64,000 bases of DNA from contig NZ_CP039268.1 of assembly GCF_009664085.1 (NCBI RefSeq), positions 1,535,501 through 1,599,500 of the forward strand. The letters run 5' to 3'. Origin of the DNA: Thermochromatium tepidum ATCC 43061. GTDB taxonomy: Bacteria > Pseudomonadota > Gammaproteobacteria > Chromatiales > Chromatiaceae. The position numbers were made by a program, and so were the translations under genes. Under the pieces are notes generated by a model. It did no database searches, was not told where the DNA came from, and saw only the letters and a list, made by a program, of their open reading frames with translations. Positions 7,452 through 28,584 of the stretch are shown here, piece after piece; the stretch's first letter is position 1, and each line of letters opens with the position of its first letter.

Positions 7452-10396
7452 GCGTTACGACTCCGCCGCCAGGGGGTGATATTGACGTGACTGACCACCA
7501 CACCGATGTCCTGACTCATCACTGGGATCACATTCATGACGAACCAACGCTCTTCGTCGGCGGAGTGACTGGGATATTCCAGCGAGAAGGTCGGAAGGCG
7601 GCCCTCCAGCACCCCCTGCAGTCCGCGACAGGCCTGTTCGGCATAGTCCCCCTCGGCCTCCATCTCCATCCGACAGGCCTCCAGATAGTTCACCCCAGGG
7701 CCAGTCGGGGTGAGCCCCTTGTCGCCACTGGCACGCGCAAAACGGCGCCAGGCGGCATTGACCATGAGGATACAGCCGCTGTGGTCGAGGACGGCGATGT
7801 GCTCAGGGAGGGCATCCAGGATCGACTGGAGCCGGCGTGCATCGTGGAAGGCGGTCACATCGACGAAGGTGGCGACCACGCCATTCACGGTCGTCGAGGG
7901 GATCAGATAGGGGAGGATGCGTACCAGATAGGTCTTCTTGTCGTCGAGTGTGACCACCTCGGTCTCGATCGGGCGCTGGGTCAGGAGCGTCTGACGCAGA
8001 TCCTCGAGCAGACGCGGATAGCGCAGCACATGGGAGATGTCGCTCAGTGGACGGCCAGCGTCGGACTCGCGGAGCTTGAAGATCTGGGTCGCATCTGGGC
8101 TGAAGCGGGTGATGTGCAGCTCGGCATCGAGAAAGATGGTCGCCACGCCCGCGGCCCGGGCCATGCTGTCGAGATCGGCATTGAGACGATTGAGCACCAG
8201 CATCTTTTCTTGGAACTCGGCATTGACGGTGCTCATCTCCTCATTGACCGACTGGAGCTCCTCGTTGGAGCTCTGGAGCTCCTCGTTAGAGGCCATGAGC
8301 TCCTCGTTGGTCGCCTGGAGCTCCTCGTTGGAGGTCTCGAGCTCCTCGATGGTCGCCTGGAGGCTTTCGCGGGTGGCGGCCAGCTCGCGCTCGAGGACCT
8401 CGATGCGCGCCATGGTCTCGGCATCGACATCGATGGGCTCGGACTCGGTGCTGAGCGCCTGATTGGGTGCGACCTCGAAGCAGAGCAGGGTCAGGCGCTC
8501 ATCGCCATCGGTCGGGAGCGGGTGGGCCGCCAGCCGCAGCTGACGCCGTTCATTATTCTTGAGCCTGACCTCGATCAGGTCGGAGACGATGGAGCCGCGG
8601 TCGCGCGTCGCCTTGTAAAGCAGGGCAGCGGCCACGGGCCTGAGCTGGTCGAGCAACAGGCGGCTGACCTCCAGACTGGCTGCGCCCTCACGGGCCTGGA
8701 GATAGGGGTTGACGTCGCCGAAGAGATGGATGGCCTCGTGTTGCTGATTGACCACGATCGCCGGCGGGGTATAGAGCGACAGCAGGGCATTGACACCCAG
8801 GGTGGCGATCGAGGACTCGCCGTGGCCATACCGGGAGCGACTCAAGGGCGAGGTCGCCTTGCTGAGCGTCGGGGGCGTCAACAGGGCCGCCCCCTTGCGT
8901 TCCAGCGGCGGCAGGGACATGGGACCGACCCGGCGAAACAGCTTGTGCTTGGCGCTGATGGTCTGGAGGCCCTCGGTGGAGGCCGAGAGCGACTCGCTGG
9001 ATCCGAGCCACAGCACCCCGCCCTCGCGCAGGGCATATTGCAGTGAGCGCAGGGCGTGTTCTTGCGCCGCGGTATTGAAATAGATCAGGGTATTGCGACA
9101 GACCACCAGGTCCATCTTGGTGAAGGGCGGGTCGGCGAGCAGGTTGTGCCGGGCGAAGATGATACACTGCCGCAGCTCGTTCTTGATGACGAAGCGATCC
9201 CCTTTGCGGGTGAAGAACCGCTCCAGACGCTCGGGCGAGAGCTCGGCGGCGGCCGATTCGGGATACTGACCGATGCTGGCGGTCTCGATGCAGGATTGAT
9301 CGACGTCGGTGGCAAAGATCTTGAGGCTCGGCCAGCGATGCTCGCGTTCACAGGCCTCGATGAAGAGCATCCCGATGGAGTAGGCCTCTTCGCCGGTGGC
9401 CACCCCCGCCACCCAGACCCGGATCGGTTCATGGGGCGGGCGCTCGGTGACCATGGGGGCGATCACAGTCTCGGCGACCGCATTGAAGGTCTCGGGATCG
9501 CGAAAGAAGCTGGTCACCGAGATCAGCATCTCGCGCCTGAGGGTCAGGATCTCGTTGCGGTCGTGTTCGAGCAGCTCGTAATACTGATACAGGTCCGGGG
9601 TATGGCGCACCTGCATCCGCCGATCGATTCGGCGCTTGATCGTGGTCGGTTTGTAGTCCGAAAAGTCGATCCCGCCGACCTGATGCAAGAGATGGAGCAG
9701 GGCCGCGAGGATCTCCTCCGTGGTCATATTGGGGTGGGCGACCAGATGCGGCGACTCGGGCTTGGGCTCCTGATAGGGGATGTTGCGGATGTGGGCCAGC
9801 AGCCGGGCCGGCAGCTCCTCAGCCGGTAGGATGGCATCGACCAGGCCGGTCGCGATCACGCTGCGCGGCATGCCATCGAACTTGGCCGACTCTGGGTCCT
9901 GCGCCATCAAGAAACCGCCGGCGGCATTGATGGCGACCGCGCCGCGCGTACCATCGGTGCCCGTCCCCGAGAGGATGACCCCCACCGCCCGCCGTTCATA
10001 GACCTCGGCCAGCGAGGAGAAAAAGATGTCGATCGGGAGGGTCAGACCGCGTGGGCTCTTCGGGGTCAGATGCAGGTGCCCCTTGGAGACATGCATGATG
10101 GCGCCGGGCGGGATCAGATAGACATGGTTGGCCTCCATCGGCATGTCATCCTCGACCATGGTCACCGGCATCGCGGTGTGGCGCGCGAGCAGATTGCTCA
10201 TCATGCTCTTGTGGTCGGGCGACAGGTGCTGCACCACCACGAAGGCGACGCCAAGATCGGTCGGGCAGGCCTTGAAGAACTTCTCCAGGGCGTCGAGACC
10301 GCCGGCCGAGGCCCCGATGCAGACCACATAACCGTCGAAGGGTAGAGGCTTGGCAGAGCCGCTTCCATCGCTCTGGGATGGGGTATTTTCATTCAT
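7448..10396 (-). CDS. CheB-CheR-PAS fusion protein (chemotaxis-type methylesterase/methyltransferase)
   Basis: 982-residue fusion. Residues about 20-205 form a CheB methylesterase domain with the catalytic triad S30 (GASAGG), H57 and D148 (SGTGTDG). Unlike stand-alone CheB it has no receiver. Residues about 225-495 form a CheR methyltransferase with the SAM motif [16 protein letters not shown] and the [13 protein letters not shown] motif. A coiled coil then carries five tandem NEEL-type seven-residue units (about 690-750), followed by two PAS domains. CheB/CheR-PAS fusions are typical of non-chemotaxis signalling hubs. It is first in an operon with two kinases, overlapping the next by four bases. 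The ATG at 10396 is chosen; the frame continues upstream to a TTG at 10504, but that part is not domain-like. Confidence 0.9.
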   Translation of the reverse strand: MNENTPSQSDGSGSAKPLPFDGYVVCIGASAGGLDALEKFFKACPTDLGVAFVVVQHLSPDHKSMMSNLLARHTAMPVTMVEDDMPMEANHVYLIPPGAIMHVSKGHLHLTPKSPRGLTLPIDIFFSSLAEVYERRAVGVILSGTGTDGTRGAVAINAAGGFLMAQDPESAKFDGMPRSVIATGLVDAILPAEELPARLLAHIRNIPYQEPKPESPHLVAHPNMTTEEILAALLHLLHQVGGIDFSDYKPTTIKRRIDRRMQVRHTPDLYQYYELLEHDRNEILTLRREMLISVTSFFRDPETFNAVAETVIAPMVTERPPHEPIRVWVAGVATGEEAYSIGMLFIEACEREHRWPSLKIFATDVDQSCIETASIGQYPESAAAELSPERLERFFTRKGDRFVIKNELRQCIIFARHNLLADPPFTKMDLVVCRNTLIYFNTAAQEHALRSLQYALREGGVLWLGSSESLSASTEGLQTISAKHKLFRRVGPMSLPPLERKGAALLTPPTLSKATSPLSRSRYGHGESSIATLGVNALLSLYTPPAIVVNQQHEAIHLFGDVNPYLQAREGAASLEVSRLLLDQLRPVAAALLYKATRDRGSIVSDLIEVRLKNNERRQLRLAAHPLPTDGDERLTLLCFEVAPNQALSTESEPIDVDAETMARIEVLERELAATRESLQATIEELETSNEELQATNEELMASNEELQSSNEELQSVNEEMSTVNAEFQEKMLVLNRLNADLDSMARAAGVATIFLDAELHITRFSPDATQIFKLRESDAGRPLSDISHVLRYPRLLEDLRQTLLTQRPIETEVVTLDDKKTYLVRILPYLIPSTTVNGVVATFVDVTAFHDARRLQSILDALPEHIAVLDHSGCILMVNAAWRRFARASGDKGLTPTGPGVNYLEACRMEMEAEGDYAEQACRGLQGVLEGRLPTFSLEYPSHSADEERWFVMNVIPVMSQDIGVVVSHVNITPWRRSRNA

Positions 10397-10593
10397 CGGT
10401 GATGGCGGTCCATGAATGTTCGACGGCTCAAACCGGATGGCACCCAGAAGGATTGACCCCAGGGTGCGGACGTGATGTGAATCGACACCAGTCGACGGAA
10501 TCAATGTTTAGAATATGACATTCTATCCAAAAGACACATCATGGAAGCCCCGAGATTCAAGAGCCGCTCGACAGCATAGCCAAAGAGTGCGAC
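10397..10593. promoter_or_regulatory. Divergent promoter region with an AGAAT/ATTCT palindrome
   Basis: This 197-base gap separates the divergent CheB-CheR operon and the membrane kinase, so both promoters must lie here. The only striking structure is AGAAT-N5-ATTCT at 10510-10524 in a local AT-rich patch, a possible operator or -10 region. No confident -35/-10 pair was found. Confidence 0.35.
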
Positions 10594-13131
<2,538 letters not shown>

Positions 13132-13146
13132 CGCCCGCCTGGCGGC

Positions 13147-13983
13147 TCAAGGACACCGACGAGCCTGACAGACATCGACCGAGCCGGCGGAGTCCAGCAA
13201 GGCCGGCCAGCGTTCCACCCAACCGCGCCCATGGTCGACGCCCGCCACCACCTCGAACCGAGCCTGTGGATTGCGCATCCGATAGCGCGCCAGGGTCCAC
13301 GGCGGCACCTCGGCGTCCTGCTCGCCCAGCAGATGGATCTGGCGGATAGACGGATCAAGCGGTGGCAGCTCGCACGGATCGAGCGATCCGCTCAGCGGGC
13401 TGTAGCTGTGCTGTTTGGCCCAGGCGCTTACATCGAGATTGGCTGCGAGCGTGACCACGGTCGTCACACCCTTCAGGCGTGGCGCGAGCAACACCGCCAG
13501 CGTCCCACCGCCGCTGTGCCCGATCAGGACCAGCTCGCGATCGTCCCGCGGCGGCAGCACGCGTTCGATGGCACGCGCCAGGCTGAAGACGACCGGCTCG
13601 CCATAGCGTCCATGGGTCCAGTGCCAGGGCAAGCAACCGGGAGAATGTGCCAGACCGTGATAACAGGGACGACCGACCAGGAGCGATGGGGTTGGATCGC
13701 GCGCCATGAGTCGCGGCATGAGCGGGCGACGCGGGCTCGGGTCGGCGGCCACGCGACGACGATCGAGCCAGGGCGTGCCGTCGCCCTCCAGATAGACGTG
13801 GACCCGCCGGGCCAAGACCGGATTGCCTCGCATCCACACCCGATGCTGAAATCCAGCGCCCTCGACGAGACGTTGCTCAAACCCCAGCACGCGCGCGATC
13901 CGCTCGGTCGGATCCTCCGGTGGGTTCATCGGACTCGCGCACCCAACCAGCGCGACGAGCACGACCAGGGGCGCGCCTCTCAT
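13147..13983 (-). CDS. Alpha/beta-hydrolase lipoprotein
   Basis: 278-residue predicted lipoprotein with a short signal and lipobox LVGC (Cys15). The alpha/beta-hydrolase core has the nucleophile elbow GHSGGG near residue 155, a late acid in LGEQDAEVP and a candidate catalytic His in AGVDHGRGW. This supports a serine hydrolase (esterase or lipase-like) anchored in the outer membrane, facing the periplasm. The substrate is unknown. It is convergent with the membrane kinase, 15 bases apart, and lies 12 bases downstream of the TauD-like gene, so the two probably form one operon. Confidence 0.75.
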   Translation of the reverse strand: MRGAPLVVLVALVGCASPMNPPEDPTERIARVLGFEQRLVEGAGFQHRVWMRGNPVLARRVHVYLEGDGTPWLDRRRVAADPSPRRPLMPRLMARDPTPSLLVGRPCYHGLAHSPGCLPWHWTHGRYGEPVVFSLARAIERVLPPRDDRELVLIGHSGGGTLAVLLAPRLKGVTTVVTLAANLDVSAWAKQHSYSPLSGSLDPCELPPLDPSIRQIHLLGEQDAEVPPWTLARYRMRNPQARFEVVAGVDHGRGWVERWPALLDSAGSVDVCQARRCP

Positions 13984-13995
13984 GTGTCCGGCGGA

Positions 13996-14871
13996 TCAGG
14001 TGTCCTGGAGACGATCGTAATAGCGCGCCCGATAGACCAAGCGCGGCACCGGACCGTCCGTAAAGCCAGTGCGGGTGTGCAGGACGTTGTTGCAGACCAG
14101 CCCCCAGCCGGATTCAAGCCGCGCGCTTAGGGTCCAGGGTGTCCCCTGATCCAAGAGCGACCTGAGCGCCGCGACCGCCGCGCGGGTGATTGGATCGTCG
14201 CGCCAACGGATGTTGCGGGTGCGATGGGTGTAGCGCATGTGCAGCCGCCCGTCGGGATGCACCGAAAACACCGGACCAGCCCGCTCGGGTCGGATCTCTT
14301 CGCCCTGGCTCCGATTGGCCGGGATGATCATGCATCCTGGATGCATCAGGGCGCGGATGAACTCGGGGTTCTGATCGCGCAACAGGAGATAGATGATCTC
14401 GTGGTCGAGCAGGGCATTGGCCCCACCCTCTGCGGCCGGATGGACACAGTGCAACACCAGGCCGCGGATCTGGTGCGCGGCGTCGTTGTAATAGCCGTCG
14501 GTGTGCCAGGAGATGGGGAGGTTCGAATAGGGGATATAGTCGCGATGCCGGACGTCGGTCTGCACGGTCAAGGCGGTGATGGCGTCCTCGTCGGCCCCCG
14601 GGTTGTGATCGAGCCGGTGCAGGCCCAGGCTGGCGCCGAGCGCACGCGGGATCTCCTTGTCCGGGTCGTCGCCCGTGGCCCCGATATAGATGGCCAGATT
14701 GGCGCGGCGGCAGCGCTCCAGGATGGCCGCCCGTTCGGCGTCGCTGAGTCGGCGCGGGTCGCGCACCTCGACGATCAGTGCCCCGAGGTCGGTCGGTGTC
14801 TGTTCGAGCTTGCGCTCGCGCCAGCGAAGGTAGGCCGAGTCGTCGTCGAGCGCGAAGGCTGAATCTGGCAT
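13996..14871 (-). CDS. TauD/TfdA family Fe(II)/2-oxoglutarate-dependent oxygenase
   Basis: 291 residues. The iron-binding HxD motif is visible in SWHTDGYYN (about residue 166), and the distal part NNVLHTRTGF supplies the second histidine, followed by a 2-oxoglutarate-binding Arg in RLVYRARYY near the C-terminus. The family hydroxylates small organic substrates (taurine, carnitine precursors and others) with O2 and 2-oxoglutarate; the substrate here is not predictable. It sits upstream of the hydrolase lipoprotein. The 130-base gap between it and the next operon (14872-15001) has no supported gene. Confidence 0.85.
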   Translation of the reverse strand: MPDSAFALDDDSAYLRWRERKLEQTPTDLGALIVEVRDPRRLSDAERAAILERCRRANLAIYIGATGDDPDKEIPRALGASLGLHRLDHNPGADEDAITALTVQTDVRHRDYIPYSNLPISWHTDGYYNDAAHQIRGLVLHCVHPAAEGGANALLDHEIIYLLLRDQNPEFIRALMHPGCMIIPANRSQGEEIRPERAGPVFSVHPDGRLHMRYTHRTRNIRWRDDPITRAAVAALRSLLDQGTPWTLSARLESGWGLVCNNVLHTRTGFTDGPVPRLVYRARYYDRLQDT

Positions 14872-15001
14872 GTTTGAGGTGTCTCTATAGAGGGTGTTTA
14901 CAAAATCAAGCCGTCAGTCGCCGCAACGTTGCAGTTTGAATTGCAGCTCGCCCAGCGTCGCTGTCGGCATCTCCTGGCCCTGAAGTTCTGGGGGCTGATG
15001 T

Positions 15002-18313
<3,312 letters not shown>

Positions 18314-18314
18314 C

Positions 18315-18713
18315 TCAGCCCTCGTTCTCCGTCAGGAATCGTTGTGCCCACTCGATCGTCCGCGACACGATGGCATCCAGCCACGTCGCATCCAGCGGCG
18401 GCGTATCGACGGCCACGTCCTCGTAACGCATCACCACGCCGAAGGGCGTCAACCGTCCAAACTCGTCGGCATCAGGCGGCAGCGCGCACGTTGCGCGCAA
18501 CAGCTCCACCAACATTACCAGGTTATGGGTGCGCGGATAGGCAACACCGGTCGCCGACAACACCGCCTTGAGCGCCTTTTCCACCGCCTGCTGGGCGTGA
18601 AAGCCGAGCACCCAGGCGGGCACGGCCGCATCCGCCATCAGGCGACGCACCACGAATGCATCGTCGCGGGCGCGCGACAGCAAACCCTGTGCAAGTTCAA
18701 GCGGGGAGTTCAA
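18315..18713 (-). CDS. HEPN domain protein (partner of nucleotidyltransferase)
   Basis: 132 residues of the HEPN family that pairs with minimal nucleotidyltransferases. The core is GFHAQQAVEKALKAVL (residues about 37-52), followed by YPRTHNLVMLVELL. The family RxxxxH RNase motif is not clean here, so toxin activity is uncertain. The start is a TTG at 18713 that overlaps the upstream nucleotidyltransferase gene by 17 bases. A strong AGGAGG-type site just upstream supports it, and no ATG fits. The stop is one base before the DUF499 ATG, so the pair is embedded inside the defence operon. Confidence 0.8.
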   Translation of the reverse strand: MNSPLELAQGLLSRARDDAFVVRRLMADAAVPAWVLGFHAQQAVEKALKAVLSATGVAYPRTHNLVMLVELLRATCALPPDADEFGRLTPFGVVMRYEDVAVDTPPLDATWLDAIVSRTIEWAQRFLTENEG

Positions 18714-19008
18714 AGGTCACCCCCTCCTGCGCGGCGCGCCAAGCCAGCGAATTGACCACGGGTTCCTGTTGCTCGAAGGCGGCGCGACTCATCACCAACA
18801 CATCGGCGGGAATCAGGCGTTGGCCGAGCAGTGTGGTGAGCCGAACCATTTCCGCGAAGCGGTCGGCCACCACCGGCTCCACCACCAGCAAGTCGAGGTC
18901 GCTGTCCTCGCGCGCATCGCCGCGGGCCTGCGAACCGAACACGATCATCCGCGTGCCGGCCGGCACTGCCGGAGCAAGACAGCTCAAGGCTTCTTGAATC
19001 AGGTTCAT
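18697..19008 (-). CDS. Minimal nucleotidyltransferase (MNT) domain protein
   Basis: About 103 residues. The polymerase-beta-type nucleotidyltransferase signature GSQARGDAREDSDLDLLV is complete, with GS..RG and the DxD pair. Such proteins act as antitoxins that AMPylate HEPN toxins (MntA-HepT type), and this one is followed directly by a HEPN gene. Two starts are possible. The ATG at 19023 overlaps the methyltransferase stop (ATGA). The ATG at 19008 has GAGGA about eight bases upstream and begins at the usual family N-terminus MNLIQEAL, so it is preferred. Confidence 0.8.
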   Translation of the reverse strand: MNLIQEALSCLAPAVPAGTRMIVFGSQARGDAREDSDLDLLVVEPVVADRFAEMVRLTTLLGQRLIPADVLVMSRAAFEQQEPVVNSLAWRAAQEGVTFELPA

Positions 19009-19019
19009 GGTGGCGTTCC

Positions 19020-22381
<3,362 letters not shown>

Positions 22382-22385
<4 letters not shown>

Positions 22386-22510
22386 GGGGTCTTGGCCAGG
22401 TAGTAACGGCGTCGCGGATCGCGCGGGCCGGTGCCGATTTCACGCACCAGGCCGCGCTCGCATTCGGGGGGCTTGCCCTGCGGGCGGCGGAGCAGATCGT
22501 TGGGGGTCAT
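22382..22510 (-). CDS. Small ORF upstream of the methyltransferase, 42 residues
   Basis: ATG at 22510, stop at 22382. The product is basic and rich in Arg/Pro (begins [16 protein letters not shown], ends [12 protein letters not shown]). Its stop overlaps the methyltransferase ATG (ATGA), so it would couple translation of that gene, which lacks a clear ribosome-binding site. I do not recognise a family. It may be a real small protein, a leader peptide or the remnant of a larger gene. It lies 60 bases after the helicase stop. Confidence 0.4.
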
Positions 22511-22570
22511 GACCGTGAAATCTACTCTGAAGCCGCGACGGCGATCAAACTTCCGAGCTGCGCGGCCGGG

Positions 22571-26152
<3,582 letters not shown>

Positions 26153-26284
26153 CATCGCGCTGTGTTTCTGCTCTCGCCTAACCCGCCACCATCAGCACCA
26201 GCGCCCGCCAACGGGCCGCGTCGCGCAGAACCCGCCACAGCGTCGTCAGGTGATGTTCGTGACCGGCTTCCGGATGCACAGCGA

Positions 26285-26914
26285 GCGCCATCAACGCGCA
26301 CCTGGCCGAGCGCGGCCTGTTTGTTGATGCGCCAGGGCACCATCGTGGACGCCATGCTCATTGCCGCGCCCAGCTCCACCAAGAACCACACGGGTGAGCG
26401 CGACCCCGAGATGCACCAAACCAAGAAGGGCAACCAGTGTCACTTCGGGATGAAGGCCCACGTCGGGGCGGATGCGAAGTCGGGCCTGGTGCACACGGTA
26501 ATGGGTACGGCGGCCAACATCAATGATGTGACCCAGGCGCATGCCCTGCTGCATGGCTAGGAGTCGGATGTCTTTGCCGATGCGGGCGATCGGGGCGTGG
26601 ACAAGCGTGAAGAGGTCCAGCGCCAACACCCGAATGTGTGCTGGCATGTGGCCATGATGCCGGGCAAGAGACGCAGACTGACCAAAGACAGCCCTCTGGG
26701 GGTCGTCCTTGACCGGCTCGAACAGACCAAGGCCCGCATCCGGCCAAGGGTGAGCATGCGTTTCACGTGATCGAGGATCTGTTTGGACATCCGCAAGACC
26801 CGCTATCGCGGCCTGCTCAAGAACACGCACCACCTGCACACGCCCTTTGCACTGGCCAATGTGGTGCTGGCTGGCAGGCTTGGCCTGCGCCCACGGGGGC
26901 AAAGTGCGCCCTGA
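26285..26914 (+). pseudogene. IS5-family transposase remnant
   Basis: Recognisable transposase stretches occur in three frames: NAHLAERGL, then after a shift [20 protein letters not shown] and [33 protein letters not shown], an in-frame TAG after HALLHG near 26560, then VFADAGDRGVDKREEV, another shift near 26750, and RKTRYRGLLKNTHHLHTPFALANVVLAGR. The N-terminal half is missing. With a stop, several frameshifts and a 5' truncation it cannot be active. The 129 bases between the helicase start and this remnant (26156-26284) contain nothing I recognise. Confidence 0.85.
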
Positions 26915-27070
26915 TGGGTGCAGAGAGGCCCGCTGCAGCCCCCATTGGGGGGCAAATGAGGGCCCCGTCCGGGGCGATTGAGCCAAAAGAGCGCTCATTG
27001 CACACGGGTTGATCAGTTTCGGGTGCCAAGCATCAAGGGCGGCGGTGTGAGGCAGTTGTTCAGCGTTTCC
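26285..27070 (+). mobile_element. Truncated IS5-family insertion sequence, right end retained
   Basis: The transposase remnant is followed by about 150 bases of non-coding sequence and a terminal repeat TTCAGCGTTTCC ending at 27070, next to CTAA (27071-27074), a YTAR-type target. The terminal repeat equals that of the MITE at 2981-3090. No left terminal repeat is found before the helicase gene, so the left end was lost. Confidence 0.65.
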
Positions 27071-27113
27071 CTAAGCGGTTTAATGGGGTGAGCGAAGCCA
27101 GGGTTGATCGCTT

Positions 27114-27455
27114 CTACTGAGTGAGGAGCCACCTAAATCCCGAGTAGAGCCCAAGCCCCAAGCCATCGGCCAGCAGATCGAGCCAAGAGGCGTCGCGATA
27201 CGTCAATCCAGATTGCAACGCCTCGATGAGCAGGGCGTAACCGAGCAACCAGCCCCAGCGCATCCAGGCCCGGGCGCGCCCCGGCCAGCCGCCGTCGGCG
27301 AGCCAGGCCAGCACCAGGAAGGCCAGCAGATGATTGGCCTTGTCATCGCCGAGCCCAGTCACCGGTCTGACGGGGGCCAGGGCCAGATAGAGCACGGCCA
27401 GCAGACAGACCACCAGGGCGAGGCGATAGAGCGGCTTGGGGCTCTCGCAAGACAT
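27114..27455 (-). CDS. VanZ-like family membrane protein
   Basis: 113 residues with about four membrane helices. The VanZ-like pattern is present: DDKANHLLAFLVLAWLA (residues about 32-48) and LLIEALQSGLTYRDASWLDLLADGLG (about 76-101). Function is unknown apart from a loose link to the cell envelope and, for the founding member, teicoplanin resistance. The ATG at 27455 is chosen because GAGG lies about eight bases upstream; the frame is open to 27500. It lies just after the PilT-type genes on the same strand and may be cotranscribed. Confidence 0.8.
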   Translation of the reverse strand: MSCESPKPLYRLALVVCLLAVLYLALAPVRPVTGLGDDKANHLLAFLVLAWLADGGWPGRARAWMRWGWLLGYALLIEALQSGLTYRDASWLDLLADGLGLGLYSGFRWLLTQ

Positions 27456-27506
27456 GCCTACCTCAAGCAGCCAGTAACGGCGAGATTCAGATTCAGCCAT
27501 AACGGA

Positions 27507-28562
27507 TCAGCCAAAATGGATCTTCGCCTCCAGATTGGGCGCCGAATCGGCATTGGCCAGCGCCTCTTCCAGGGTGATGGTACCAGCGTTGTAGAGCGCC
27601 AACAGCGCATCGTCAAAGGTGCACATGCCGCCGGCGGTGCTCTCCTGCATCGCCTCGTTAATGGATTCGACCCGTCCGTCGCGGATCAGGTCGGCGATGT
27701 GCGGCGTGTTGACGAGGATCTCGATCGCCGCGCAACGCGAGCCGTCCTTGGTGCGCACCAGACGCTGCGACAGGATGGCGCGCATATAGACCGAAAGATC
27801 CATGAACAGCGTCTTGTGCATCTCCTGCGGAAACAGGTTGATGATGCGTTCCAGCGCCTGATAGGCATTGTTGGCATGCAGGGTCGAGATCGCCAGATGG
27901 CCGGTGCCGGCCAGCTCGATGGCTGCCTCCATGGTTTCGCGAGTGCGGATCTCACCGATCAGCACCACGTCCGGGGCCTCGCGCAGCACGCTCTTGAGGG
28001 CATTGGCATAGCCCTTGGTGTCGATGCCGATCTCACGCTGGCTGACGATGCACTGCCGGTGTCTGTGGGTGAATTCGATCGGATCCTCGATGGTGACGAT
28101 GTGTCCAGTCGAATGGCGGTTGCGGTGGTCGATCATGGCCGCAAGCGTGGTCGACTTGCCCGAGCCTGTCGCCCCAACCATGAGGATAATCCCACGTTTG
28201 TGCATGATGAGCTCAGAGAGGATCGGCGGTGCCTTCAGTTCTTCGAGCGTCGGCACCTCGGACCGGATATAGCGCAACACCATCGCCGGGTGGCCACGCT
28301 GGAAATAGGCGTTGACACGAAAGCGCGCCCTGCCTTCGAGCGCAATGGCAAAGTCGAGTTCGCGCTCGCGTCTTAGTTCCTCGATCTGCTCGGGGGTCAT
28401 GATGCCCTCGATGGCCTGGTGACAGGCGTCGGCAGTCAATACCGTCTCGCCGACCGAGCGGATGACGCCCTCGATCTTGATCTTGACCTGGGTGCCTGGG
28501 GCGAAGAACAGGTCCGATGCCTTGTGCTTGATCATGAGCTCGAGATACGGCTTGATATCCAT
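27507..28562 (-). CDS. PilT/PilU family type IV pilus retraction ATPase
   Basis: 351 residues, a hexameric secretion-type ATPase of the type IV pilus base that powers pilus retraction. An N-terminal PAS-like domain (KHKASDLFFAPGTQVKIKIEG) is followed by Walker A GATGSGKSTTLAAM (about 130), the Asp box IVTIEDPIEFTH, Walker B VVLIGEIRTRETM and the His box STLHANNAYQAL. The length and the absence of the PilT AIRNLIRE-type segment place it nearer PilU. It is 22 bases downstream of a second family member. Confidence 0.88.
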   Translation of the reverse strand: MDIKPYLELMIKHKASDLFFAPGTQVKIKIEGVIRSVGETVLTADACHQAIEGIMTPEQIEELRRERELDFAIALEGRARFRVNAYFQRGHPAMVLRYIRSEVPTLEELKAPPILSELIMHKRGIILMVGATGSGKSTTLAAMIDHRNRHSTGHIVTIEDPIEFTHRHRQCIVSQREIGIDTKGYANALKSVLREAPDVVLIGEIRTRETMEAAIELAGTGHLAISTLHANNAYQALERIINLFPQEMHKTLFMDLSVYMRAILSQRLVRTKDGSRCAAIEILVNTPHIADLIRDGRVESINEAMQESTAGGMCTFDDALLALYNAGTITLEEALANADSAPNLEAKIHFG

Positions 28563-28584
28563 GGCGGCTTACCGTCGCAGCGCG

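Noticed and set aside
8230..8345. Tandem 21-base-like DNA repeats
   Set aside because: They encode the NEEL coiled-coil units typical of CheB-CheR-PAS proteins and need no mobile or CRISPR explanation.
7487..9046. A plus-strand open frame with many LELLV repeats
   Set aside because: The repeat pattern is the reverse strand of the NEEL-type coiled-coil repeats in the CheB-CheR-PAS gene.
14872..15001. Short ORF reading MPTATLGELQFKLQRCGD after the DUF499 gene
   Set aside because: Only 18 codons with the Shine-Dalgarno-like AGGAG touching the ATG; no support for expression or homology.
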